DNA from: Selenomonas ruminantium subsp. lactilytica TAM6421
GTDB lineage: Bacteria; Bacillota; Negativicutes; Selenomonadales; Selenomonadaceae
DNA length: 64,000 nt
Reading direction: 5' to 3'
Assembly: GCF_000284095.1 (NCBI RefSeq)
Contig: NC_017068.1
Location: forward strand, 1 to 64,000
Shown: positions 1 to 11,260 of the stretch, piece after piece
Numbering within the stretch: position 1 is the first letter of the stretch
Layout: every line of letters begins with the position of its first letter
Position numbers and translations under genes: made by a program
Notes under the pieces: model-generated
Told to the model about the DNA's origin: nothing
The model's database searches: none
Seen by the model: only the letters and a program-made list of their open reading frames with translations

Positions 1-271
1 TGTGGATAATTTCGCAGGAAAAGCCTCTATCCACAGAAAAACTGTTGATAACTCCCTATTATTTTGGTAAGATATTGTTGATAATTTTGCGGAAAACTTC
101 ACAAGCACTGATTTCTGGGAGGATTTGACTCCCTCATTTTTATCCCATTTTCGCGCCTCACCCCCTGCGGAACCTTCAGTTATCCACACCTGTGGATAAT
201 AATGTGGATAAAGTTATACACTTGTGGAAAAAAATTCCTACATACTTTATATGCAGAAAGGAACTTGCTAC
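1..271. other. oriC: oriC, upstream DnaA-box region
   Basis: This non-coding stretch before dnaA carries perfect 9-mer DnaA boxes (TTATCCACA or its complement) at 1-9, 180-188, 191-199 and 203-211, plus one-mismatch copies such as 27-35. The boxes at 180-211 are packed almost end to end on both strands immediately upstream of the dnaA ribosome binding site. The region is probably one half of a bipartite origin, as in Bacillus where boxes flank dnaA, and is likely also the autoregulatory dnaA promoter. The window begins inside a box, so further boxes may lie upstream. The boxes are seen directly; the origin role is inferred from gene context. Confidence 0.85.
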
Positions 272-1699
272 ATGGAGCAGACACAGCTGAAAGCTGTCTG
301 GGCCCAGATCCTGGATAAGATGAAAGAACAGGAACTAGTTGGCCCCTCAGCCTATAATTGGCTAAATCCCGTTGAGCCGATCTCCCTGACCGAAGAAACC
401 TTAGAACTTGGAACGCAGACCGAAATGGCCAAAGAATGGATTGCCGAACGGTATCTTATTTTTATTGAAGACGCGGCGAAGGCCGTTTTTGGTGTGCCCA
501 AAAAAGTGATCCTGACGGTACAGGAAAGCGCAGCACCGGAAGAAGAACCGGCACCTGTCACCCGCTCCGGCAAAAAAGAAAAGCCGGATCAGGGCAGCCT
601 GTTTACTGAAGGCAATGCCCCGGCCGAACACCTGGCAACGCCTGTAGAAGTCCCCATTGTGGCGCCGGGTGACAACTCCTCGTTGAACCCCAAATATACC
701 TTTGATACCTTCGTTACCGGCAAGTCCAATAATTTTGCCCATGCCGCGGCCATGGCTGTGGCCGACAAGCCGGGCAAGACCTACAATCCCTTCTTTATGT
801 ATGGTGGCGTGGGACTTGGCAAAACCCATCTGATGCACGCCATCGGCAACCGGGTACTCAAGAACCATCCGGAGATGCGGGTGCTCTATGTCTCCAGTGA
901 GCAGTTCACCAATGAGATCATCCAGGCCATCCAGCAGGGCACTTCGGATAAGTTCCGTCAGAAATACCGGAATATCGACGTCTTGCTGATTGACGATATC
1001 CAGTTTATTTCCGGCAAGACCAGTACCCAGGAAGAATTCTTCCATACCTTCAATACCTTATATGATGCCCAAAAGCAAGTCATCATCTCGTCCGACCGTC
1101 CGCCCCGTGAAGTGGAACGCCTTGAAGAACGCCTGCGCTCCCGTTTTGACTGGGGCCTGACCACAGATATCCAGGCACCGGATCTGGAAACCCGTATCGC
1201 CATTCTCAAGAACAAGGCCCAAAGCGATCACTTCAATATCCCCGACGATGTGATGGTCTATATCGCCAGCCGCATCGACAGCAATATCCGTGAGCTGGAA
1301 GGTGCCCTGACAAGATTAGAGGCTTATGCATCGCTGACCAAGCGGGCAGTGAATACCGATCTCGTGGCCGAAGCACTGAAGGATATTTTCCCGAATGGCA
1401 AGGCCAAGGAAGTCACCATGGATATCATCCAGGAAATCGTGGCTTCTTATTTCAAAATAAAGATAGAAGACCTTCATTCCAAGAAGCGCACGCGCAACAT
1501 CGCGTATCCACGCCAGATTGCCATGTATCTCTGCCGGGAGATGACGGAAAACTCCCTGCCCCAGATCGGCAACTTCTTCGGCGGCCGGGATCATACCACC
1601 GTTATCCATGCCTATGACAAGATCAATCAGGACAAGGAAACGGATAACCGCCTCAGCGGCATATTGAATGAACTGATGGATCGCATCCAGAAGGTCTGA
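272..1699 (+). CDS. dnaA: Chromosomal replication initiator DnaA
   Basis: DnaA binds 9-mer boxes at oriC, oligomerises with ATP and opens the duplex for helicase loading. The 475-residue protein has the N-terminal helicase-interaction domain (about residues 1-85), a variable linker rich in Glu/Pro, and an AAA+ domain with Walker A GGVGLGKTH near residue 178 and Walker B LLIDDIQ near 238. The C-terminal DNA-binding signature GGRDHTTVIHAY lies near 437. I chose the ATG at 272 because GAAAGGA lies about 9 bases upstream; a GTG at 224 would add 16 residues unlike the family start and has no ribosome binding site. Length fits the family. DnaA boxes on both sides point to autoregulation. Confidence 0.97.
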   Translation: MEQTQLKAVWAQILDKMKEQELVGPSAYNWLNPVEPISLTEETLELGTQTEMAKEWIAERYLIFIEDAAKAVFGVPKKVILTVQESAAPEEEPAPVTRSGKKEKPDQGSLFTEGNAPAEHLATPVEVPIVAPGDNSSLNPKYTFDTFVTGKSNNFAHAAAMAVADKPGKTYNPFFMYGGVGLGKTHLMHAIGNRVLKNHPEMRVLYVSSEQFTNEIIQAIQQGTSDKFRQKYRNIDVLLIDDIQFISGKTSTQEEFFHTFNTLYDAQKQVIISSDRPPREVERLEERLRSRFDWGLTTDIQAPDLETRIAILKNKAQSDHFNIPDDVMVYIASRIDSNIRELEGALTRLEAYASLTKRAVNTDLVAEALKDIFPNGKAKEVTMDIIQEIVASYFKIKIEDLHSKKRTRNIAYPRQIAMYLCREMTENSLPQIGNFFGGRDHTTVIHAYDKINQDKETDNRLSGILNELMDRIQKV

Positions 1700-1977
1700 G
1701 ATACTCCACGCCCTTATGCACAATGAGGGCGTGGATAACTTTGTGGAAATAAAAAGTATTAACTTGTGGGCAGAATGTGGATAAATTGTTTCACGCTTTT
1801 CCCCGTGGATTATGTGGATAACTGATAGACTCTTTTTCAACAGTTTACTAACAGTCTCCTTGTCGATAAAATATGTCATGTCCGCACTTTTCCACATTTC
1901 CACAGGCCCTACTACTACTACGGCTATTTATTTATATATTTAAAGAGTAATATTAAAAAAAGAAAGGACATCGCCCC
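1700..1977. other. oriC: oriC, dnaA-dnaN unwinding region
   Basis: The gap between dnaA and dnaN holds perfect DnaA boxes at 1776-1784 and 1813-1821 and near matches at 1730-1738, 1888-1896 and 1896-1904. The last pair is followed by GGCCC, four to five CTA triplets (1909-1921) and then an AT-only tract from about 1924 to 1960. This order (boxes, GC-rich spacer, DnaA-trio repeats, AT-rich DNA) matches the basal unwinding system described for Bacillus subtilis oriC. The opening site is therefore predicted at about 1905-1960, just ahead of the dnaN ribosome binding site. The elements are visible; the unwinding role is inferred. Confidence 0.8.
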
Positions 1978-3090
1978 ATGAAAATAACCTGTGCCAAGAG
2001 CGAACTGACCAACGCCATGCAAATCGCCACCAAGGCAGTAGCTTCCAAACCACAGACACCAATCTTATCCGCAACCTATATGAAAGCAGAGAATGGTGTA
2101 TTGGAAATCCATGCCACCAACAATGAGATTGGCCTCCTTTGCCGTACCCAGGCTGATGTGGAAAGACCAGGCGAGATTGCCATCAATGGCCGCTATTTCC
2201 TGGATGTTATCCGCAAGATGCCTGGGGATAGTGTAACCATAGACTTCAATAAAGATGAAAATATTGTTTACATCAATTCCAATCAGGCTAATTTCACCCT
2301 GCGCAGCATGAATGCCGCTGAATTCCCCAAGGTAAAACCCATTGAAAGCAACGTAGATTTCACCATCAAAGATAATGTACTGCGTTCTTTGATCAAAAAG
2401 ACGGTCTTTGCCTGTGCCAAAGATGAATCCCGTCCTGTTTTCACGGGCTGCTATCTGGACATCAATGACAGCAAAGTCACCATGGCTGCTACCAATATGC
2501 ATAGGTTGGCTGTGAAATATGAACAGTTCCCGGAACAGCTGGGCAATATCAAAATCATCATTCCCTCCAGCACGCTGCTGGAACTCATGCACAATCTGAA
2601 CTCGGATATTCCCAGCGATATCAAGGTCAGCTGTAACTTCAATCAGATCAGTTTTGCCTTTGATGACATCTATATGACTTCTCGTCTGATTGAGGGCGCT
2701 TACCCGGATTATCAGCATGTTATCCCCAAGGAGCACGCTACTTTGGTGACACTGGACTCTGTGGAATTCAACTCTGCCGTTGATCGTGTTTCCTTGATTT
2801 CCCGTGGCGGCGATTACAATATCGTCAAGCTGGATTTCAGCAATGGCCAGCTGAAGATCACTTCTTATAATCCGGAAGTCGGTACGGCTGAAGAAACCAT
2901 TCCGGCAGCGATTGAAGGTCCGGACATCACCCTTTCCTTCAATGGTCAGTATCTGATGGATGTACTGAAAGTCATCGACAGCAAGAACTGTGAGCTTCGT
3001 CTGACCCAGCCTCTGGCGCCCATGACGGTCAAAGAGGAAAAAGACGATGCCTTTATCTATGTGGTAACACCGGTACGGACGAAGAACTAA
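1978..3090 (+). CDS. dnaN: DNA polymerase III beta sliding clamp
   Basis: DnaN forms the ring-shaped dimer that tethers polymerase III and other replication and repair proteins to DNA. The 370-residue length and the three repeated clamp folds agree with the family: it opens MKITCAKSELTNAMQIATKAV and ends in the usual short hydrophobic tail after LTQPLAPMTVK. The ATG at 1978 is preceded by AAAGGA about 10 bases upstream. It sits directly downstream of the origin unwinding region and 13 bases before the S4-domain gene, in the conserved origin order. Nothing unusual was seen. Confidence 0.97.
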   Translation: MKITCAKSELTNAMQIATKAVASKPQTPILSATYMKAENGVLEIHATNNEIGLLCRTQADVERPGEIAINGRYFLDVIRKMPGDSVTIDFNKDENIVYINSNQANFTLRSMNAAEFPKVKPIESNVDFTIKDNVLRSLIKKTVFACAKDESRPVFTGCYLDINDSKVTMAATNMHRLAVKYEQFPEQLGNIKIIIPSSTLLELMHNLNSDIPSDIKVSCNFNQISFAFDDIYMTSRLIEGAYPDYQHVIPKEHATLVTLDSVEFNSAVDRVSLISRGGDYNIVKLDFSNGQLKITSYNPEVGTAEETIPAAIEGPDITLSFNGQYLMDVLKVIDSKNCELRLTQPLAPMTVKEEKDDAFIYVVTPVRTKN

Positions 3091-3103
3091 GGAGGTTATC
3101 CCC

Positions 3104-3319
3104 ATGCAGATTGAAGATATTGCCATTGAGACGGAAGAGATTCAGCTGGATCAGTTCCTGAAATGGGCCGGCGTACTGCCTTCGGGCGGCGAAGTCAAGG
3201 CACTGATTGCCGAAGGCCTTATCAAACGCAATGGCGAAGTAGAAACAGCCCGCCGCCGCAAGCTCCATCGTGGTGATGTAGTGGAAATCGAAGGCATGGG
3301 AGCCTGGCGGGTGCAGTAA
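3104..3319 (+). CDS. yaaA: S4-domain RNA-binding protein YaaA/RlbA
   Basis: This 71-residue protein is almost wholly an S4 RNA-binding domain (LDQFLKWAGVLPSGGEVKALI, then RNGEVETARRRKLHRGDVVEI). The YaaA/RlbA family lies between dnaN and recF in many Firmicutes and has been linked to ribosome biogenesis, although its exact target is poorly defined. The start has a strong AGGAGG 8 bases upstream. Its stop codon overlaps the recF start (TAATG), so the two are translationally coupled. Identification rests on both domain and position. Confidence 0.9.
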   Translation: MQIEDIAIETEEIQLDQFLKWAGVLPSGGEVKALIAEGLIKRNGEVETARRRKLHRGDVVEIEGMGAWRVQ

Positions 3320-4422
3320 TGCATATTTATACATTACGCCTTAGAAATTATCGGAACTATGAAGCCCTGGAGCTGACATTCGACCCGAATATCAATGTTT
3401 TCTTAGGACCAAATGCCCAAGGAAAGACCAATATCATTGAGGCGGTATACTATGCTTCGTTGGGACATTCGCATCGTACCCATACGGATGCAGACCTGAT
3501 CCGCTGGGAGCAGCCGGAAGCATTGGTACAATTGGGCTTCAGCCGTCTTGGGGTGGAAAATAAGCTGGAGTTTCAGTTCAGCCGCGTCAAACGGCGGCGT
3601 ATCCTGCTCAATGACCACCCTATCCGCCCCAAGGATTTGGTGGGCAGTCTGAACACTGTCCTTTTTTCTCCTGAGGATCTGTTTCTGATCAAGGGAGCGC
3701 CGGCCCTGCGCCGGCGTTTTTTGGACGGGGAGATCAGTCAGGCCAGTCCCGCTTACTATCATGAGCTGACCAAATACAATAAGATTGTCACCCAGCGCAA
3801 TAACCTGTTGAAGAAGATCCGGGAGCACAAAGCCGGTACGGACATGTTGGATCTCTGGGATGTGCAATTGGCGGCCAGTGCGGTGAAGATCACCCGGAAA
3901 CGTCAGGAGGCCGTCAGGAAGCTCAATATGCTGGCCAATCTCATGCAGCGGCGCATTTCCGGTAATCTGGAAAACCTGGCGATTACCTACGAAATCCATG
4001 GTGCTGAAGGGGCAAGCGTGACAAATGACCTGGAATCATGGTATAATAAAGAGCTTGCAAGTCATCGGGATGTGGATATTATCCGCGGTTCTACAGGCAG
4101 AGGGCCGCATCTGGATGATATCATCCTGATGGTTAATGGCATCAACCTGCGTTCTTTTGGATCGCAGGGACAGCAGCGTACCGGTGTATTGTCTTTGAAG
4201 CTGGCGGAGTTGGAATTTTTGCGATCGGAAACCGGGGAATATCCGGTTCTGTTGCTGGATGATGTGATGAGTGAGCTGGATGCTTCCAGGCGGGGACAGC
4301 TGATGGATTTCATCTTCCGGGAGCGGATACAGACGATGATTACGGCCACGGATGGGGCTTATTTCCCGCAGGAGCGGATTGGCACTTACTATCAGGTGGC
4401 AGCTGGGCAGATTACGAGGTAG
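3319..4422 (+). CDS. recF: DNA replication and repair protein RecF
   Basis: RecF is an SMC-like ATPase that helps load RecA onto gapped DNA at stalled forks. The 367-residue protein shows Walker A GPNAQGKTN near residue 34 and, near the C terminus, an ABC-type signature (FGSQGQQRT) followed by Walker B LLLDDVMSELD. Length is typical. The start overlaps the stop of the S4-domain gene by one base and the next gene follows after 3 bases, so it lies inside an operon. No anomalies. Confidence 0.96.
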   Translation: MHIYTLRLRNYRNYEALELTFDPNINVFLGPNAQGKTNIIEAVYYASLGHSHRTHTDADLIRWEQPEALVQLGFSRLGVENKLEFQFSRVKRRRILLNDHPIRPKDLVGSLNTVLFSPEDLFLIKGAPALRRRFLDGEISQASPAYYHELTKYNKIVTQRNNLLKKIREHKAGTDMLDLWDVQLAASAVKITRKRQEAVRKLNMLANLMQRRISGNLENLAITYEIHGAEGASVTNDLESWYNKELASHRDVDIIRGSTGRGPHLDDIILMVNGINLRSFGSQGQQRTGVLSLKLAELEFLRSETGEYPVLLLDDVMSELDASRRGQLMDFIFRERIQTMITATDGAYFPQERIGTYYQVAAGQITR

Positions 4423-4425
4423 GCC

Positions 4426-5382
4426 ATGGGTGCGAAAGGCAGTTTGAAAGCGCGTTCTCCGGGATTGGAACGTCCGGACAGCATTATCCGCAAGACGCTT
4501 CATCATATGGGGGAGCATTGCGAAAAAAAGTATTATATGCACTGGGTACTCTGGCATTGGCCGGATATTGTGGGAGATTTCATCGCTCATAATACAAAAG
4601 TACAGGGAATCCGCAAGGAGACTTTGTATATCTATAGCGCTAATTCTGCTTTGCGGAATGAATTGCAGATGATGATGCCGCAGATCGTGCAGTCCGTAAA
4701 TAACTTTGCTGGACAGAGATTGATTGCCAATGTGGCCTTTACCAAGGAATGGACGAAGGCTGACAGTGAAGGTATTGAGGAAATCCGATTGGCACCGACA
4801 GAGCAGGAAGAAAATCTGGGCAAAGAACGACGCAGCGTACCCTTGACGCCTGAGGAAATGCAGGCGGCGGAAAAGCTGGTCGCTGAGGCTGATGATGCGG
4901 ATATTGCTCAGGCCATTGCCGGTCTGTACCGCAGGCATCTGCAGATGCAAAAGCTCAAGCTGGCCAAGAATTATCAGAAATGTCCTCAATGTGGTCAGCT
5001 GATGGAGCCGGAGCGCACAATCTGTGCGGATTGTGCCGCCAAGCAGCAGGAAAGGATAAGAGCTGCGGTGCGCCAGGTATTACGGGACATGCCCTGGGGC
5101 AGATACCCCGATGTCAAGGAGTATGTGCCGGAATGTACGCCCAAGATCGTCAATGAACAGCGATCTATGATGGTGCAGCAATTGGCTGCAGATGTGGATG
5201 TCAACGATAAGACGAGCATGAAGGCCAGGACACTGGTAATGCTTTACCGCTGTCTGCCGCCGGAGCAGCTGAACGAAGATAATATAACCCGGGCATTGTA
5301 TGCCCTGCGTTTTGACCTGCATAGGCCCAAGGATTATAAAGCCCCCAAGCGCTATGAGGTAATCAAGCTGGGGAGGAGGTAA
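4426..5382 (+). CDS. DUF721/DciA-like protein with added zinc ribbon
   Basis: The N-terminal part (about residues 15-110) matches the DUF721 domain: it contains an HWVLWHWPDIVGDFIAHNT block and the ETLYIYSANSALRNELQ segment. DUF721 defines DciA, the widespread ancestral partner or loader of replicative helicase DnaB. At 318 residues this protein is much longer than a bare DciA. A four-cysteine zinc ribbon (C186, C189, C200, C203) is followed by about 115 residues I do not recognise, basic near the end. It begins 3 bases after recF. Replicative helicase gene dnaB lies 8 kb downstream, which supports a replication role by context. The function of the C-terminal half is unknown. Confidence 0.75.
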   Translation: MGAKGSLKARSPGLERPDSIIRKTLHHMGEHCEKKYYMHWVLWHWPDIVGDFIAHNTKVQGIRKETLYIYSANSALRNELQMMMPQIVQSVNNFAGQRLIANVAFTKEWTKADSEGIEEIRLAPTEQEENLGKERRSVPLTPEEMQAAEKLVAEADDADIAQAIAGLYRRHLQMQKLKLAKNYQKCPQCGQLMEPERTICADCAAKQQERIRAAVRQVLRDMPWGRYPDVKEYVPECTPKIVNEQRSMMVQQLAADVDVNDKTSMKARTLVMLYRCLPPEQLNEDNITRALYALRFDLHRPKDYKAPKRYEVIKLGRR

Positions 5383-5385
5383 CAT

Positions 5386-7742
<2,357 letters not shown>

Positions 7743-7748
7743 TTTTTT

Positions 7749-7790
7749 AACTTCCACCTGAGCCTTCCGGCTCGGGTGGAAGTTTTCTTA
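7749..7790 (+). terminator. Intrinsic terminator after gyrB
   Basis: CTTCCACC-TGAGCC, a TTCC loop, then GGCTCG-GGTGGAAG form a long GC-rich stem (7751-7782) followed by TTTTCTTA. It closes the origin-proximal operon 9 bases after the gyrB stop. Confidence 0.9.
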
Positions 7791-7802
7791 GTACCTGCTT
7801 TC

Positions 7803-7831
7803 AAGACATACCCAACCTTTTCTGCTATAAT
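7803..7831 (+). promoter_or_regulatory. Candidate sigma-A promoter for DUF2232-gdpP operon
   Basis: AAGACA (7803-7808) and a perfect TATAAT (7826-7831) are 17 bases apart, about 30 bases before the next gene and just after the gyrB terminator. Confidence 0.6.
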
Positions 7832-7861
7832 GTAGTTTGGTTTATGAGAAAGGATGACAAT

Positions 7862-8824
7862 ATGAGCGAGCATAGAATCACTCCTTTGACTGAGAGTGGG
7901 TTACTTACGGCACTCAGTGTGGTGCTGGCTTTGATGGCGGTTTATCTGCCTTTTATTGGCTTTTTGCTGGTGCTGTTCTGGCCTCTGCCGCTGATTGTTC
8001 TGGTGGTGCGCCATGGTTGGCGCTGGGGGATTCTGGCTGCTGTGGCGGCGGGAATTCTGGTGGGCCTATTGGTGGAGCCTTTGCTTTCCTTACGGTTAGT
8101 CATTGCCTTTGCTCCGGCAGGCATTTTGTTGGGCTGGGCCTTTGCCAAGGGCTGGTCCGGGGTTCGTACTTTTGTATTGACACTGCTGGCGGCAATTGCC
8201 GGTCAGGCGGCAGCTATAGGCCTGCTATTCTGGGTGACGGATGTTAATCCGCTGGCCATGCAGGTGGATATTTTGCAATCGTCCTTTGATTCGTCATTGC
8301 AGCTCTATGAAAGCATGGGCGTCAGCGGGGAGGAACTCGCCAAGACGCGGGACGATATCGAGCAGGGAATGAAGATGCTCAATTATTTATTCCCGCTGGT
8401 CTTTATCCTGATGGGGCTTTTCTATACGGTTGTCTCGTATATAGCGGGCGGCAGGATTTTGAAAAGGCTGGGGCATACGGTTCCTCAGTTCCCGCCTTTC
8501 AGTGAATGGAGACTGCCGCAGGCCTTCTTATACTTGTTTGGCTTTGCGCTGGTGGGCCTTTATTGGGGTGGTACCCGGGAGATTACCTGGTTGTATCAGT
8601 TATCCCTGAATGCCAATGTGCTGGCGATTATGGCCGGCCTGCTGCAGGGAATCGTCTTGGTTCACTGTCTGTTGCGCCATTATAAAGTGAGCCTGCCCCT
8701 GCGGATCGTGCTCTATGTATTCATTATCATGAATCCTTTTTTGGCTCAGGTTACGGCCATGACCGGGCTTATCGATATGCTCTTTGACTATCGGCGGCGA
8801 TTTGCCGCCCGCAACCAGAAATGA
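7862..8824 (+). CDS. DUF2232 (YybS-like) membrane protein
   Basis: This is a polytopic membrane protein of about 320 residues with roughly eight hydrophobic segments and a short soluble loop near residues 145-165. It matches the DUF2232/YybS family in length, in its TESGLLTALSVVLALMAVYLP start and in position directly before gdpP. YybS is an S-component-like or transporter-like family with no settled function. The ATG at 7862 has AAAGGA 9 bases upstream; an in-frame ATG at 7844 overlaps that signal. It ends 10 bases before gdpP. Possible link to c-di-AMP or sporulation-type physiology is only by neighbourhood. Confidence 0.8.
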   Translation: MSEHRITPLTESGLLTALSVVLALMAVYLPFIGFLLVLFWPLPLIVLVVRHGWRWGILAAVAAGILVGLLVEPLLSLRLVIAFAPAGILLGWAFAKGWSGVRTFVLTLLAAIAGQAAAIGLLFWVTDVNPLAMQVDILQSSFDSSLQLYESMGVSGEELAKTRDDIEQGMKMLNYLFPLVFILMGLFYTVVSYIAGGRILKRLGHTVPQFPPFSEWRLPQAFLYLFGFALVGLYWGGTREITWLYQLSLNANVLAIMAGLLQGIVLVHCLLRHYKVSLPLRIVLYVFIIMNPFLAQVTAMTGLIDMLFDYRRRFAARNQK

Positions 8825-8834
8825 GGTGCGCTCG

Positions 8835-10844
8835 ATGCCACGAAACCTTTCGGCATGGATAGATTTAACCATACATCTTTTAGTCATGCTGGTGCTGATC
8901 GGCGTGTTGTCTTATTACAATTTCTATATCGCTGCCATTGCCGGAGTTGTTTGGCTGGCATTAGCTTCCTTTGCCCGGGAGCGTTGTGCGGACAGGTCCA
9001 GGCGTTTTGAGCGCTATTGCCGCAATGTGGTGCGCAATATCAATGAAATGCTCAACTATGCCGTGGATGAGCTGCCACAGGCCATTATAATTGTCAATGA
9101 GGACGGGCGGTTGCAATGGTGTAATGACCGCATCACGGCATATCTGGAAACGAAACCGGAACAGGATACGGATGTGAAGGATATCTGGCCGGGCATCATC
9201 ATTGCACCGGTTTGGGGGCAGGAAGGCGAATACGTCTTTGCCCACGAGGATAAGTATTATCATGTGTTTTATCATCCTGTGAAGCTGGCTCCGCGTCAGG
9301 AGCAGCTGATGACGCTGTACATTCAGGATGTTTCGGCACATGAACAGTTGAAGAACACCTATCAGCAGAGCCGTACCGTGCTGGTATATATCCAGATCGA
9401 CAACTATGATGAAGTCATGCAGGGGCAGACGGAAGCAGAACGCACGTCGCTGCTGCTGGCGGTAAATCAGACGCTGGATAAATGGATGAAGAATCTGGGC
9501 GGCTTTATGCGCCGTGTGTCGGAAGACCTTTATGTGGTGATTCTGACACGTCAGGGGCTGGATCAGGCCATGAATGAAAAATTCGATGTGCTGGATAAGG
9601 CCCGCCAGCTCCAGAGCACCAACCGCCTGCCTGTAACTCTGTCCATGGGCGTAGCTGTGGCAGAAAATCAGACCATGGCCGAGCTTGGCGCCCAGGCCCA
9701 GGCCGGTCTCGATCTGGCCTTAGGCCGTGGCGGCGATCAGGTGGCTGTGCAGATGAATGGCAAGACGCAGTTCTTTGGCGGCCGGGCTAAGGCCGTGGAG
9801 AAACATACCCGCGTCAAGGCCCGAGTGGTGGCACATGCTGTCCGGGAAATCATGGAAGGGGCGGATGAGATCTTCATCATGGGCCACCATAATGAGGACT
9901 TTGACTGCTTCGGTGCGGCCATGGGCGTGGCGAAGATGGCCCGTCAGTTGGAGAAGACATACCATATTGTCCTGTCGGATATGAACGATGGTATTGACAA
10001 ATTCTATGATTTGCTTAAAGATAAAGAAGAGTACGCGGATGTCTTTGTACATGCCGAGGATATCAAGAATTCCACGGCTCTCAATCCTGTATTGATCGTT
10101 GTGGATACCCATATCCCCCATCTGGTGGCCGATCCTACCTTGTTGGAACGGGTGCCTCAGGTCGTGGTCATCGACCATCATCGCCGCAGTGAGAACTTCA
10201 TCAAGAGTCCGCTGCTGGTTTATATCGAGCCGGGCGCCAGCTCCACCAGTGAGCTAATAACGGAGCTTTTGATGTACTTTGGCGATGATATCCGTTTGGG
10301 CAGGCTGGATGCCACGGCCTTGTATTCCGGCATTGTGGTGGATACCAAGAATTTTGCCGTGCAGACCGGCGTGCGTACCTTTGATGCGGCTGCTTATCTG
10401 CGGCGCAGCGGGGCGGATCCCGTGATGGTACGTCATCTGTTCCGGTCGGATTATGATACGACGGTAGCTTTGGCCCGCACGAAAGCACGGGCGGAACTGT
10501 TCCCCGGCGGCCTTATTATCTCGACCATCCCGGAAAAGATTCCCAATATCCAGGTTATCGCCGCTCAGGCGGCAGATAGTTTGCTGCGGATTGAAAATGT
10601 GCGCATGAGCATATTGATCTTCCAGCTTACCGATGATACCATTGGCCTGAGTGCCCGTTCCACTGGCGAGCTCAATGTCCAGGTCATCATGGAGGCTTTT
10701 GGCGGCGGCGGCCATCAGAATGTGGCCGGTGCTCAGGTCAAGGATGGCGATCTGGCTGAGATAAAGGCCAAGGTTATCGAAATCAGTGAAAAATATATCG
10801 AGGAGAATGATAAAGATGAAAGTGATTCTACAGCAGGACATTAA
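8835..10844 (+). CDS. gdpP: Cyclic-di-AMP phosphodiesterase GdpP
   Basis: GdpP hydrolyses c-di-AMP to pApA at the membrane. The 669-residue protein has two N-terminal transmembrane helices (about residues 10-50), a PAS-like domain (about 80-170) and a degenerate GGDEF domain (about 175-305). A DHH phosphoesterase domain follows, with HHNEDFDCFG near 350 and the DHH triad VIDHHRR near 446, then DHHA1 ending in GGGGHQNVAGA near 622. The GGDEF signature itself is lost, as usual in this family. The start at 8835 lies 10 bases after the DUF2232 stop. The gene overlaps rplI by 29 bases. All catalytic motifs look intact. Confidence 0.95.
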   Translation: MPRNLSAWIDLTIHLLVMLVLIGVLSYYNFYIAAIAGVVWLALASFARERCADRSRRFERYCRNVVRNINEMLNYAVDELPQAIIIVNEDGRLQWCNDRITAYLETKPEQDTDVKDIWPGIIIAPVWGQEGEYVFAHEDKYYHVFYHPVKLAPRQEQLMTLYIQDVSAHEQLKNTYQQSRTVLVYIQIDNYDEVMQGQTEAERTSLLLAVNQTLDKWMKNLGGFMRRVSEDLYVVILTRQGLDQAMNEKFDVLDKARQLQSTNRLPVTLSMGVAVAENQTMAELGAQAQAGLDLALGRGGDQVAVQMNGKTQFFGGRAKAVEKHTRVKARVVAHAVREIMEGADEIFIMGHHNEDFDCFGAAMGVAKMARQLEKTYHIVLSDMNDGIDKFYDLLKDKEEYADVFVHAEDIKNSTALNPVLIVVDTHIPHLVADPTLLERVPQVVVIDHHRRSENFIKSPLLVYIEPGASSTSELITELLMYFGDDIRLGRLDATALYSGIVVDTKNFAVQTGVRTFDAAAYLRRSGADPVMVRHLFRSDYDTTVALARTKARAELFPGGLIISTIPEKIPNIQVIAAQAADSLLRIENVRMSILIFQLTDDTIGLSARSTGELNVQVIMEAFGGGGHQNVAGAQVKDGDLAEIKAKVIEISEKYIEENDKDESDSTAGH

Positions 10845-11259
10845 GAAATTAGGCAAAAAAGGCGAAATCGTGGAAGTTTCCGAAGGCTATGGCCGTAACT
10901 TCCTGCTGCCCCGTAAGGCTGCAGTCCTCGCCAATGCTGAAAATATGAATGTTGCTAAGGCTCAGGCTGGTTCCAAGGCCCGCAAGGAGGCTATGGCTAC
11001 GGATGAGGCTAAGCTGATGGCTGCCCAGCTGGAAAAAGTTTCCGTGACGATCCCCGTGAAGATCGGCGAGAACGGCAAATTGTTTGGCTCGGTGACAGGC
11101 AAGGATGTGGCTGATGCTTTGAAGAAGGAAAAGATTGATATTGACCGTCGTAAGATCTCCATCAAGGGTGAAGTTACGGGTGCCGGCGAATATGAAGCCG
11201 TGATAAAGGTACATCCGGCCATTACCAGCACCATCAAGGTTAATGTTGTGGCAGGTTGA
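10816..11259 (+). CDS. rplI: 50S ribosomal protein L9
   Basis: L9 binds 23S rRNA and bridges ribosomes. The 147-residue protein has the signature N-terminal rRNA-binding block (MKVILQQDIKKLGKKGEIVEV then GYGRNFLLPRKAA), a long connecting helix rich in Ala/Lys, and the C-terminal domain. The start at 10816 lies inside the end of gdpP, with GAGGAG about 10 bases upstream, so the gene overlaps its neighbour by 29 bases and is probably coupled to it. The next gene starts directly after its stop. Confidence 0.96.
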   Translation: MKVILQQDIKKLGKKGEIVEVSEGYGRNFLLPRKAAVLANAENMNVAKAQAGSKARKEAMATDEAKLMAAQLEKVSVTIPVKIGENGKLFGSVTGKDVADALKKEKIDIDRRKISIKGEVTGAGEYEAVIKVHPAITSTIKVNVVAG

Positions 11260-11260
11260 T

